Below, piece after piece: positions 46,189-53,862 of a stretch of DNA of 64,000 nt. The notes under the pieces are model-generated. The model searched no databases and was not told the DNA's origin. It saw only the letters and a list, made by a program, of their open reading frames with translations. Within the stretch, counting starts at the first letter, position 1, and each line of letters starts with the position of its first letter. The stretch is taken from NCBI GenBank assembly GCA_945862165.1, contig CAMAXI010000001.1, positions 124,001 to 188,000 on the forward strand, in the 5' to 3' direction. The position numbers were made by a program, and so were the translations under genes. Source of the stretch: Chryseobacterium gleum (GTDB lineage: Bacteria > Bacteroidota > Bacteroidia > Flavobacteriales_D > Crocinitomicaceae).

Positions 46189-46756
46189 AATGACTGAATT
46201 TTGTTGCTAACAAAGATAATCGATTCCTTTCTTTAATTAATACTTCAGGAGGATTGTTTTTATTAAACATCAAATCTTCAAATGTAAAACCACCGTTTTC
46301 GTTGTATTCTCGTATGGCCTTTAACACTTCCATCGGATCTGGTTCCTTCGAAACAATTTCTGAAGAATTAACCTCATCGGTAAACCAACAAGAAGCATAC
46401 ATCTTTTCGTAAGCGACTAAATACTGACAAAAGTTCGCTATTTCTTCGTGATAATTGCTTTGGGACAGGAGTTTTTTGAAATTATTTCGAACATCTTGGT
46501 AGGCTTTAAAACTTTCCAGTATGTTTTCTGAGGGGCTTACAAGTTCATAGGTAAAGACTGAAATTTCATCGATTTCTCCACCTAATAGTAAGAACGCCTC
46601 TTGAAGTTGTTTGATTTTCTTTAATTTGGGGGCAATCAGCTTTTCAATGGGTGCAAGTGCAATCAGTTGTTTTTTGAATTCGAACAGTTGTAGTTCAAAT
46701 GCATCTTGAAGGTCATCGTAAGGACCGAGAATAGCGGAGGCTTCTTTTGGAGACAT
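46160..46756 (-). CDS. Uncharacterised helical protein
   Basis: A 198-residue protein, mostly predicted helix, with no family I can name. It opens MSPKEASAILGPYDDLQDAFELQLFE, a pattern seen at the start of a set of flavobacterial hypothetical proteins. I chose the ATG at 46754-46756 because the frame upstream of it runs into a dispersed palindrome at 46768-46805, not into protein-like sequence. It overlaps the DUF493 gene and forms a three-gene cassette with it and the FlgD-like gene. No signal peptide or membrane segment. Confidence 0.65.
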   Translation of the reverse strand: MSPKEASAILGPYDDLQDAFELQLFEFKKQLIALAPIEKLIAPKLKKIKQLQEAFLLLGGEIDEISVFTYELVSPSENILESFKAYQDVRNNFKKLLSQSNYHEEIANFCQYLVAYEKMYASCWFTDEVNSSEIVSKEPDPMEVLKAIREYNENGGFTFEDLMFNKNNPPEVLIKERNRLSLLATKFSHYDGGNFRTS

Positions 46757-46767
46757 ATTTAAAAATA

Positions 46768-46805
46768 TTTTAGTAGAGTCGCAACGCATTGCGACTCTAC
46801 TAAAA
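46768..46805. repeat. GTAGAG...CTCTAC palindrome, copy 2
   Basis: A 17-bp inverted repeat (46768-46784 and 46789-46805) around CGCA, with AGTAGAGTCGCAA in the left arm. It begins one base past the fpr stop and probably terminates fpr. It is related to 25435-25480. Confidence 0.85.
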
Positions 46806-46806
46806 A

Positions 46807-47817
46807 TTAAAATCCGTTTACACCGTTAACTGTGGTATATTTCAATACGTTTTTCTTGTCTGGGTGGATGCGTGCGAATGCAGATTGTAAAGCGATTGTA
46901 CCTTCATGGAAACCACATAAAATCAATTTTAATTTACCTTCGTAGGTATTCACATCGCCAATAGCGTAAATCCCTGGGATATTCGTAGAATAATCTAAGG
47001 TATTAACTTTAATTGCATTTTTATCGATTTCTAATCCCCAATTTGCGATAGGACCCAAACTTGGTTTTAAACCGAATAAGGGAATGAAATGATCTGCTTC
47101 TTTCACGATTTCTCCGTCTTTTGCATGCGTGATAATCACTTTTTCTAAGTGGTCACCTCCAGCTAAACCAGTTACTTCCGCTTCTGTAACTAAGGTGATT
47201 TTACCAGATTCTGCATAATCGATTACTTTTTGTACTGAATCTAAGTGACCACGGAAGGAACTACTTCTGTGTACCAAAATAACTTCTGAAGCGATTTTTT
47301 TCTCCGTCAAATAGATAGACCAATCCAATGCAGAGTCACCACCACCAGCGATAACAACACGTTTACCTTGATAGAATTCAGGGTCTTTGATGATGTATTC
47401 AATACCTTTATCTTCAAAATCAGTGATATTTGCAATAGGTGGTTTACGTGGTTCGAATACACCTAATCCACCAGCAATCATTACAATTGGTGCATGGTGT
47501 TTTGTTCCTCTTACGGTTGTAACAATAAAAGAACCATCTTCTAGTTTTTCAATATCTTGCGCTGCTTCACCTAGTGTAAAACCTGGTTTGAAAGGCGCAG
47601 CTTGTTGCATCAAATTATCAATCAATTCACCTGCTAATACCGATGGGAAACCTGGAATGTCGTAGATTGGTTTTTTAGGATAAATCTCTGAACATTGTCC
47701 ACCTGGTTGTGGTAAAGAGTCAATCAAATGACATTTCAACTTTAATAATCCTGCTTCGAATACTGCAAACAACCCTACTGGTCCTGCTCCAATGATGATG
47801 ATATCTGTTTCTATCAT
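46807..47817 (-). CDS. Ferredoxin--NADP reductase, thioredoxin-reductase type
   Basis: A 336-residue FAD/NAD(P) oxidoreductase: GAGPVGLFAVFEAGLL (9-24), GGGDSALDWSIYL (NADPH site) and the C-terminal FAD loop AIGDVNTYEGKLKLI. It resembles thioredoxin reductase but lacks the redox CxxC, so it fits the TrxR-like ferredoxin reductases found in Gram-positives and Bacteroidota. It would supply reduced ferredoxin to the sulfite reductase of the same region. A palindrome at 46768-46805 follows the stop. Confidence 0.85.
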   Translation of the reverse strand: MIETDIIIIGAGPVGLFAVFEAGLLKLKCHLIDSLPQPGGQCSEIYPKKPIYDIPGFPSVLAGELIDNLMQQAAPFKPGFTLGEAAQDIEKLEDGSFIVTTVRGTKHHAPIVMIAGGLGVFEPRKPPIANITDFEDKGIEYIIKDPEFYQGKRVVIAGGGDSALDWSIYLTEKKIASEVILVHRSSSFRGHLDSVQKVIDYAESGKITLVTEAEVTGLAGGDHLEKVIITHAKDGEIVKEADHFIPLFGLKPSLGPIANWGLEIDKNAIKVNTLDYSTNIPGIYAIGDVNTYEGKLKLILCGFHEGTIALQSAFARIHPDKKNVLKYTTVNGVNGF

Positions 47818-47863
47818 TTTTTTTGTTTTTTATGTGTGTAAAATTAGTAATTAAAATTTTGTT

Positions 47864-47939
47864 TCCTCCCTTGAGGGAGGATTAAGGAGGGTGAAATTAT
47901 TAATCATCATCCCCCTCGATCCCCCTTCAAAGGGGGAAG
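47864..47939. repeat. C-rich hairpin repeats between cysM and fpr
   Basis: CCTCCCTTGAGGGAGG (47865-47880) and a CCCCCTCGATCCCCC...GGGGGAAG copy (47911-47937), two forms of a C-rich hairpin also found at 44950-44980, 49734-49763 and 53763-53782. Confidence 0.75.
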
Positions 47940-47947
47940 AGAGATCC

Positions 47948-48826
47948 TTAATCAAATAAATCTGTCGATAAATATTTATCCCCACGGTCGCAGATGATAC
48001 ATACCACTACCCCACTTTCTAGGTTTGGTATGATTTTCAACGCTGCTGCTACAGAACCTCCACTGCTCATTCCTGCGAAAACACCTTCTTCTCTAGCTAA
48101 TCGCTTTGTCATTTCTTTCGCCTCGTCTTCTGCGACTTCCACGATTTGATCCACACGACTTCTATCGAATATTTTAGGTAAATATTCTTCCGGCCATTTA
48201 CGGATGCCTGGAATTTTTGCTCCGTCCGCTGGTTGTGCACCAACAATCGTTACGTTCGGATTTTGTTCTTTTAGGTAACGTGAAACCCCCATGATGGTTC
48301 CTGTTGTACCCATCGCCGAAACAAAATGAGTCACTTGTCCATCGGTATCTCTCCAAATTTCAGGTCCCGTTGTTTTGTAATGCATGTTTGGATTATTTTG
48401 ATTTCCAAATTGATCCAACATGATGTATCCTTCGTTCTCCACTTTATTTCGTGCATAATCAATCGCTGCTTCCATGCTTCCCTCCGCAGAAGTCAATGTA
48501 ACCACCGCACCAAAAGCCCGTATGCTTAATACACGTTCTCTAGTAGAATTTTCAGGCATCACCAATTCAATATGCAAATTATGCAAACGTGCAATCATTG
48601 CTAAAGCAATCCCTGTATTACCACTTGTTGCTTCAATCAATTTACTGTCTGGTTTGATCAATCCGCTTTCTATTCCACCTTGGATCAATCCAAAAGCAGC
48701 GCGATCTTTCACACTTCCACCCGGATTGTGTCCTTCCAATTTGGCAAGTAGCTTTACTTTCGGATTCGGATTGATGTGATTCAATTCGACCAGAGGGGTG
48801 TTACCGATAAAATCTATAAGTTTCAT
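47948..48826 (-). CDS. cysM: Cysteine synthase B
   Basis: A 292-residue fold-type II PLP enzyme that makes cysteine from O-acetylserine and sulfide (or thiosulfate). PLP lysine K40 is in GGSVKDRAAFGLI, with EATSGNTGIALAM and GMSSGGSVAA as phosphate-binding loops. The short length and these motifs point to the CysM branch rather than CysK. It lies downstream of the serine acetyltransferase gene, the enzyme that makes its substrate. Confidence 0.9.
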   Translation of the reverse strand: MKLIDFIGNTPLVELNHINPNPKVKLLAKLEGHNPGGSVKDRAAFGLIQGGIESGLIKPDSKLIEATSGNTGIALAMIARLHNLHIELVMPENSTRERVLSIRAFGAVVTLTSAEGSMEAAIDYARNKVENEGYIMLDQFGNQNNPNMHYKTTGPEIWRDTDGQVTHFVSAMGTTGTIMGVSRYLKEQNPNVTIVGAQPADGAKIPGIRKWPEEYLPKIFDRSRVDQIVEVAEDEAKEMTKRLAREEGVFAGMSSGGSVAAALKIIPNLESGVVVCIICDRGDKYLSTDLFD

Positions 48827-48836
48827 TTTAGTAATT

Positions 48837-48911
48837 AGTTGTTAGGAAATAGCTTTTAGGAATTAGGAAATAGCTTATAGGGATTAGTATTTAGCCATTA
48901 GTATTTAGTTA
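48837..48911. repeat. TAG-rich low-complexity array, second copy
   Basis: Units such as GGAAATAGCTTTTAGGAATTAG, similar to 35243-35452, fill the gap between cysE and cysM. Confidence 0.7.
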
Positions 48912-49718
48912 AGTAATATTTTTATTTGATTTCTTGATTATTTCTGGTTGGTGATAGACCAAGGTATTTGGTTCGATGCTTTCTGTAATCCAGGTGTTAC
49001 CACCAATCACCGAGTTCTTACCAATAATTGTTCTTCCACCTAATATTGTTGCTCCCGCATAAATCACCACACCGTCTTCAATGGTTGGGTGACGTTTCGT
49101 TTCTGCCATTTCTTTTTTCACGCTCAAAGCACCTAAAGTTACCCCTTGATATACTTTTACATTGTTTCCAATCAACGTCGTTTCACCAATTACAATTCCA
49201 GTTCCATGATCAATGAAGAAATATTCACCAATGGTTGCACCTGGATGAATATCAATTCCAGTTTTGCTATGTGCTAATTCAGTTAAAATTCTTGGAATAT
49301 ATGGTATGTTTTGAATAAACAATTGATGTGCAATTCTAAAAATACAAATTGCATAAAAACCAGGATACGATCGCATTACTTCCTCTATTCCTCTTGCTGC
49401 TGGGTCTCCTTTTTCAATCGCTTCCGCATCTTTTAACAAAGCAGAATAAATAGAAGGAAGTTCTTGATAAAATTGTTCCAGTTGATTTGAAACTGTTGTA
49501 CTTAATTCTTTCTCCACATGTAACAACAAAACATCTAAGGATTTTTTGTTTTTTATATACTCTTCTTCCAATTGTTCTTGTGAAACAATCTTTTTATTGT
49601 TGTATGCTGGAAAAAGTAAAGCCAATAAAGACTCAATAAAGGTTTCTACCAACAAAGGGGAAGGAAGAGACGTTTTCTCAGCGTGTTTTTTGTAGAGGGT
49701 TGTTAGTAGGTTTTGCAT
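48909..49718 (-). CDS. cysE: Serine O-acetyltransferase
   Basis: A 269-residue acetyltransferase. An N-terminal helical part (1-150) is followed by the left-handed hexapeptide helix: IHPGATIGEYFFIDHGTGIVIGET with the active-site His, then NVKVYQGVTLGALSVKK and TIEDGVVIYAGATILGG. It forms O-acetylserine for CysM. It belongs to the longer EpsC-like SAT type found in Bacteroidota. Confidence 0.92.
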   Translation of the reverse strand: MQNLLTTLYKKHAEKTSLPSPLLVETFIESLLALLFPAYNNKKIVSQEQLEEEYIKNKKSLDVLLLHVEKELSTTVSNQLEQFYQELPSIYSALLKDAEAIEKGDPAARGIEEVMRSYPGFYAICIFRIAHQLFIQNIPYIPRILTELAHSKTGIDIHPGATIGEYFFIDHGTGIVIGETTLIGNNVKVYQGVTLGALSVKKEMAETKRHPTIEDGVVIYAGATILGGRTIIGKNSVIGGNTWITESIEPNTLVYHQPEIIKKSNKNIT

Positions 49719-49733
49719 GGGTTGATTGTGTCA

Positions 49734-49763
49734 TCCCCCTCGATCCCCCTTCTAAGGGGGAAG
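49734..49763. repeat. C-rich hairpin repeat
   Basis: CCCCCTCGATCCCCCTTC with AAGGGGGAAG, between cysN and cysE. Confidence 0.75.
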
Positions 49764-49796
49764 TACGAAAGGGCGTCTTTTTATAAATTATATAAA

Positions 49797-51041
49797 TTAT
49801 GCTATTACTCCAGCGGCAACTGTATTATTCGTGTTTTCATTGATTAAAATAAACGAACCTGTTTTACGGTTGTTTGCATACTCATCAAAACTTAGTGTCT
49901 CAGCGGTTTTGATGGTTACTTTGCAGAAATCATTTAAGTGTAAAGATCCATCACTAGGTTCACTTTTGAAATTGTAGATATTGATTTTATTATCGATTTC
50001 TTTAATCACTGCTTTCGAACGGAAACTGTTTTGTTGCAACAACAATTTTTGTCCTGGCTGAAATGATTTGTTATCCATCCAACAAACGATTGCTTCGAAT
50101 GTTTTTTCGGTTTGTAATGAATCAGTCACAGGTACGAACGTTGTGCCGCGCGAAATGTCAATATTGTCTGAAACATGAATAATGATTGGTTCCCCTGCAT
50201 GTGCTTCTTCTACTTCTTGTCCAAATTTTTCAATTTTTTCGATTGTCGTTGTTAAATCTACTGGATGTACCGCGATTTTATCTCCTTTTTTGAAAGAACC
50301 GCTTAAAATACTTCCAGCATATCCACGGTAATCATGTAATTCTTCCGTTTGTGGTCGAATGACATATTGTACTTGAAAACGTGCTTCTTGCGTTTTGAAA
50401 TCTTGTTCTATCTCCACGGTTTCTAAAAATTCAAACAAGGAAGGACCCTGGTACCATTTTAAATTTTCGGAATGTTTTACAACATTATCGCCTGTCAACG
50501 CACTTGTTGGGATAAATGAAACTTTTTTCAAGTTTAACGATTCTGCGAAATGTTCGTAATCTTCTTTTATCTTATTATAAACTTCTTCATCGTAATTGAC
50601 CAAATCCATTTTATTGATACACACCAAGACGTGTGGGATCCCAACGATGTTTGAAATAATACTATGTCGACGTGTTTGTTCGGTAATACCATGTCGCGCA
50701 TCCACTAGAACGATCGCTAAATCGGTATTAGAAGCCCCCGTGAACATGTTACGCGTATATTGCACATGACCAGGGGTATCCGCGATTATGAATTTACGTT
50801 TGTCCGTCGTAAAATATTTATATGCGACGTCAATTGTGATACCTTGCTCACGCTCCGCACGTAAACCATCCGTTAATAATGCTAAATCGATATCCGCATC
50901 TACACCAGTGGATTTACTTTGTTTTGTTAGTGTTTCTAATATATCTGTCGAGATAGATTTGCTATCGTACAGTAATCTTCCGATTAAAGTACTTTTTCCA
51001 TCATCTACGTTTCCTGCGGTAAAAAATCTTAATAATTCCAT
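49797..51041 (-). CDS. cysN: Sulfate adenylyltransferase subunit 1 (GTPase)
   Basis: A 414-residue EF-Tu-like GTPase that drives ATP sulfurylase with CysD. G1 is GNVDDGKST (10-18), G3 DTPGHVQYTRNM, G4 NKMDL, followed by two beta-barrel domains. No CysC kinase domain is attached, in keeping with an APS reductase route. I chose the ATG at 51039-51041 (MELLRFFTAG); the frame upstream of it (to 51107) is repeat DNA. cysD lies upstream. Confidence 0.95.
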   Translation of the reverse strand: MELLRFFTAGNVDDGKSTLIGRLLYDSKSISTDILETLTKQSKSTGVDADIDLALLTDGLRAEREQGITIDVAYKYFTTDKRKFIIADTPGHVQYTRNMFTGASNTDLAIVLVDARHGITEQTRRHSIISNIVGIPHVLVCINKMDLVNYDEEVYNKIKEDYEHFAESLNLKKVSFIPTSALTGDNVVKHSENLKWYQGPSLFEFLETVEIEQDFKTQEARFQVQYVIRPQTEELHDYRGYAGSILSGSFKKGDKIAVHPVDLTTTIEKIEKFGQEVEEAHAGEPIIIHVSDNIDISRGTTFVPVTDSLQTEKTFEAIVCWMDNKSFQPGQKLLLQQNSFRSKAVIKEIDNKINIYNFKSEPSDGSLHLNDFCKVTIKTAETLSFDEYANNRKTGSFILINENTNNTVAAGVIA

Positions 51042-51061
51042 TTTATGTAATTTTATTGGAA

Positions 51062-51127
51062 ATGTTGTAGTACAACATCTGTACATTTTTTTGTAGGTAT
51101 AGGGCATGCCCTATACCTACAAAAAAA
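51062..51127. repeat. Two palindromes between cysD and cysN
   Basis: ATGTTGTAGTACAACAT (51062-51078) and a perfect 42-bp palindrome (51086-51127), centred on GCATGC, with T7 and A7 ends and inner GTAGGTATAGGG. The latter starts directly after the cysD stop and would act as a terminator on both strands. Confidence 0.9.
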
Positions 51128-52024
51128 TCAAAAATATCCTCCTTTTTTTCTATCTTCCATTGCTGCTTCGCTGACACGGTCATCCATACGCGTTGCGCCA
51201 CGCTCTGAGATTTTCGTGTCTTTTAATTCTGCAATTATGTCATCAACCGTATGTGCTTCACTTTCAACCGCAGCGGTACATGTCATATCTCCAACGGTAC
51301 GGTAACGTACTTTGACTTTTTCAATTTTATCCGTAGGTTCTACTTGCACGAATTCATTGACATTCATCCACTGACCATGTTCTGTTTTAATACATTCCCG
51401 TTCGTGTGTAAAATAGATAGAAGGCAATTGGATGTTTTCGCGTTTGATATAGTTCCAAACATCTAATTCAGTCCAATTGGAAATTGGAAAGACGCGTACA
51501 TTCTCGCCTTGATCAATTTTACCATTGTAAATATTCCACAATTCTGGACGTTGTTTTTTAGGTTCCCATTGCCCGAACTCATCACGCACAGAAAAAATAC
51601 GTTCTTTTGCTCTTGCTTTTTCCTCATCCCTTCTAGCACCACCAATACATGCATCAAATTCAAATTCATTGATTACATCTAGCAAGGTGTAGGTTTGTAA
51701 TCCATTTCTACTAGGAAATTTTCCTTTACCGTCTTGTAAATTCTTTTCTTTAATGGTATCTGCTACGTAACGAACAATCAATTTCTCTTCTAATTCTTTC
51801 GCAAGATTGTCCCGGTATTCAATTGCTTCTGGAAAATTATGTCCTGTATCTACATGCACTAATGGAAACGGAAATTTACCTGGACGAAATGCTTTCAACG
51901 CCAAATGAACAAGGCAAATACTATCCTTTCCACCACTGAATAATAATGCTGGTCGCTCGAATTGACCTGCTACTTCGCGAAGTATGTAAATTGCTTCTGC
52001 TTCTAATTGATCTAAGTAATCCAC
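51128..52024 (-). CDS. cysD: Sulfate adenylyltransferase subunit 2
   Basis: A 298-residue PP-loop protein (LLFSGGKDSICLVHLALKAF) that adenylates sulfate to APS with CysN. Further family blocks are HVDTGHNFPEAI and CIGGARRDEEKARAKERIFS. The length is normal. It is downstream of cysH, with a repeat-rich 157-base gap. Confidence 0.97.
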   Translation of the reverse strand: MDYLDQLEAEAIYILREVAGQFERPALLFSGGKDSICLVHLALKAFRPGKFPFPLVHVDTGHNFPEAIEYRDNLAKELEEKLIVRYVADTIKEKNLQDGKGKFPSRNGLQTYTLLDVINEFEFDACIGGARRDEEKARAKERIFSVRDEFGQWEPKKQRPELWNIYNGKIDQGENVRVFPISNWTELDVWNYIKRENIQLPSIYFTHERECIKTEHGQWMNVNEFVQVEPTDKIEKVKVRYRTVGDMTCTAAVESEAHTVDDIIAELKDTKISERGATRMDDRVSEAAMEDRKKGGYF

Positions 52025-52051
52025 TTTTTTTGTGTTTTTGGGTTTATTATG

Positions 52052-52138
52052 GGATGTTGCATTGCAACATCCTTATGATAAATTTGGATGTTGCTGTGCA
52101 ACATCCTTTTTTTATCGGGGTGTTGCAATGCAACATCC
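52052..52138. repeat. Three GGATGTTGC...GCAACATCC palindromes
   Basis: 21-base palindromes at 52052-52072, 52086-52106 and 52118-52138, spaced 34 and 32 bases. The first two arms are perfect; the third has one change (GGGTG). They lie between cysH and cysD. A shorter relative is at 51062-51078. Confidence 0.85.
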
Positions 52139-52160
52139 GTGCGTTATGTTTGCATGTTAA

Positions 52161-52184
52161 GATCCACAATGCGTTGTGGCTCTA
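52161..52184. repeat. Decayed GTAGAG...CTAC palindrome
   Basis: CCACAATGCGTTGTGG (52164-52179) with a CTCTAC right end and TGCG loop, related to 25435-25480. It supplies the stop codon of cysH (52182-52184). Confidence 0.65.
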
Positions 52185-52868
52185 CGTATGCAAACCGCAT
52201 TCTTTTTTGTCCGTGTTTTCCCACCACCATCTACCGGCACGAAAATCGTCACCTGGGTTGATTGATCGGGTACATGGTTGACATCCGATACTTACAAATC
52301 CTCGATCGTGTAAAATATTGTATGGAATGTTGTGTTTTTTAATTTCTTCTTTTACTTCTTCCGTTGTCCATTTTGTTAATGGATGTACCTTAAGTAGGTT
52401 TCTAGCTTCATCCATTTCCACCATTGGCATCGTTTTACGGTTTTCAGAATGTTCTGCACGCAATCCTGTAATCCAACACTCGACACCAGCTAACGCTCGG
52501 TTTAACGGTTCCACTTTCCGAATAAAACAGCATTCTTTTCGGTCTTCCAAGGAAGTATAAAAACTACTCGGACCTTTTTCAGTTATTAATTTTTCAACTC
52601 CTTCGTGTTTCGGAAAATAAACTTCGATTTTTTTACCATAACGTTCAAGCGTGCTCGCTAATACAGCATACGTTTCTGGGAATAAGCGACCTGTATCCAA
52701 GGTGAATACACGAATCGGTAGGTTATTTGCAAAAATATAATGCGTGATTACCTGATCTTCTTCACTTAAACTATTAGAGAAAGCAGCAGTTGTTGGGTAT
52801 TTTTTAGCAATTTGTTGTAAAATATCCGCTACATGTAAATTTTCAAAATTTAACTCCATTTTACGCAT
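52182..52868 (-). CDS. cysH: APS/PAPS reductase (Fe-S type, APS-specific)
   Basis: A 228-residue PP-loop oxidoreductase that reduces adenylyl sulfate to sulfite with thioredoxin. The Fe-S cluster cysteines are C113-C114 and C196/C199 (CQPC); the catalytic cysteine C224 is in KECGLH at the C-terminus. CC and CxxC mark the APS-using form. The start is either ATG 52866-52868, overlapping the AKR gene by 8 bases, or ATG 52857-52859, 1 base after its stop. The stop lies in a dispersed palindrome. Confidence 0.93.
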   Translation of the reverse strand: MRKMELNFENLHVADILQQIAKKYPTTAAFSNSLSEEDQVITHYIFANNLPIRVFTLDTGRLFPETYAVLASTLERYGKKIEVYFPKHEGVEKLITEKGPSSFYTSLEDRKECCFIRKVEPLNRALAGVECWITGLRAEHSENRKTMPMVEMDEARNLLKVHPLTKWTTEEVKEEIKKHNIPYNILHDRGFVSIGCQPCTRSINPGDDFRAGRWWWENTDKKECGLHT

Positions 52869-53748
52869 TTAGGGTTTTAGTAATTTCATAGATTGAATGC
52901 CAATCTTGGTATGTCAACGGAATGTCACTTGCAGTAGCAGCATTGCGTATACGATCTTTAGATAAACTTCCGATAATTGGAAGCGCACCTAATTTATAAA
53001 TCCAAGCAACTGCAATTTGTTCGATATTGGAATCATATTTATCAGCAAGTTCATTCAATACAGCTCTAACAGTTTCAGCATGGTAATCATGCCCATGTAA
53101 AATTCTACCATCTGCAAGCGGCGCAAAAGCCATTGGTTTACTGTATTGTTCTTTGATGAAATCGATACGACCATCCTCCAACGCAGAAGTATTTAATAGA
53201 TTTAATTCAAAATGGTTGGTAACCACTTCTTGCGATAAACGCGATGCGATTAATTTATGTTGTTGCACATTGAAATTAGACACCCCAATATGTTTCACTT
53301 TTCCACGTAATTGTAACGTAGTTAAAATAGAAGCAACTGCATCTACTTTCATTAATGGATCAAATCCTTCAATCAATACCACATCCAAATAATCGGTATT
53401 TAACTGAACAAGTGAAGCATCGATTTGTTGTTGAATACTTTTTTCTGTCAATGGCTGAAAAATAAACGAACCATCTTCTTGCACATGTTTATTTGTGATT
53501 TTAGTAAACAAAACAATCTCTTCGCGGTTTACTGCTAATTCTTTTAATGCTTTACCAAACAATGCTTCCAATTTTCCTTTACCATATAATGGAGAAATGT
53601 CAAAAGCATTAATACCAAGACTCAAAAGATATTCCGTAATTTCTTTTACGCGATCGACAGTCAAATCGGATTCATTTTCCCACCTCCAAAAGCTGTAGAT
53701 AGAATCGGATGTTTTTGGTCCTGAATCGCTTAATAATACTCTTTTCAT
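52861..53748 (-). CDS. Aldo/keto reductase (YdhF-like), catalytic His replaced by Glu
   Basis: A 295-residue TIM-barrel AKR. The catalytic tetrad is D50 and Y55 (FDISPLYGKGKLE), K83 (LFTKI) and, where LLIHRPDPL would carry His, E127 in VVLIEGFDPL. This His to Glu change is known from steroid 5beta-reductase (AKR1D1), which reduces carbon-carbon double bonds. NADPH-binding GVSNFN and the C-terminal IIGSLSKDRIRNA are conserved. It overlaps the cysH start, so it is expressed with sulfate reduction, but its substrate is unknown. Confidence 0.88.
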   Translation of the reverse strand: MKRVLLSDSGPKTSDSIYSFWRWENESDLTVDRVKEITEYLLSLGINAFDISPLYGKGKLEALFGKALKELAVNREEIVLFTKITNKHVQEDGSFIFQPLTEKSIQQQIDASLVQLNTDYLDVVLIEGFDPLMKVDAVASILTTLQLRGKVKHIGVSNFNVQQHKLIASRLSQEVVTNHFELNLLNTSALEDGRIDFIKEQYSKPMAFAPLADGRILHGHDYHAETVRAVLNELADKYDSNIEQIAVAWIYKLGALPIIGSLSKDRIRNAATASDIPLTYQDWHSIYEITKTLNA

Positions 53749-53762
53749 ATTTAGTTATTTTT

Positions 53763-53845
53763 TCTCCCTCCTTGAGGAGGCTGGTGACTTATTGATTAAC
53801 TATTAAATTCAACAATATCCCTTCCCTTCGAGAGCCTCAGGGTGC
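53763..53845. repeat. C-rich hairpin and CTTCGAG...CTCAGG repeat
   Basis: CTCCCTCCTTGAGGAGG (53764-53780) and CCCTTCGAGAGCCTCAGGG (53826-53844) lie between the cysG-like gene and the AKR gene. Confidence 0.7.
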
Positions 53846-53862
53846 GGGGGAAGTTATTTTCA

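Noticed and set aside
46757-46789. Upstream start of the helical protein (46789)
   Set aside because: The added residues are encoded by a dispersed palindrome (46768-46805).
51042-51107. Upstream start of cysN (51107)
   Set aside because: The added residues come from palindromic repeat DNA; CysN proteins begin at MELLRFFTAG-like sequence.
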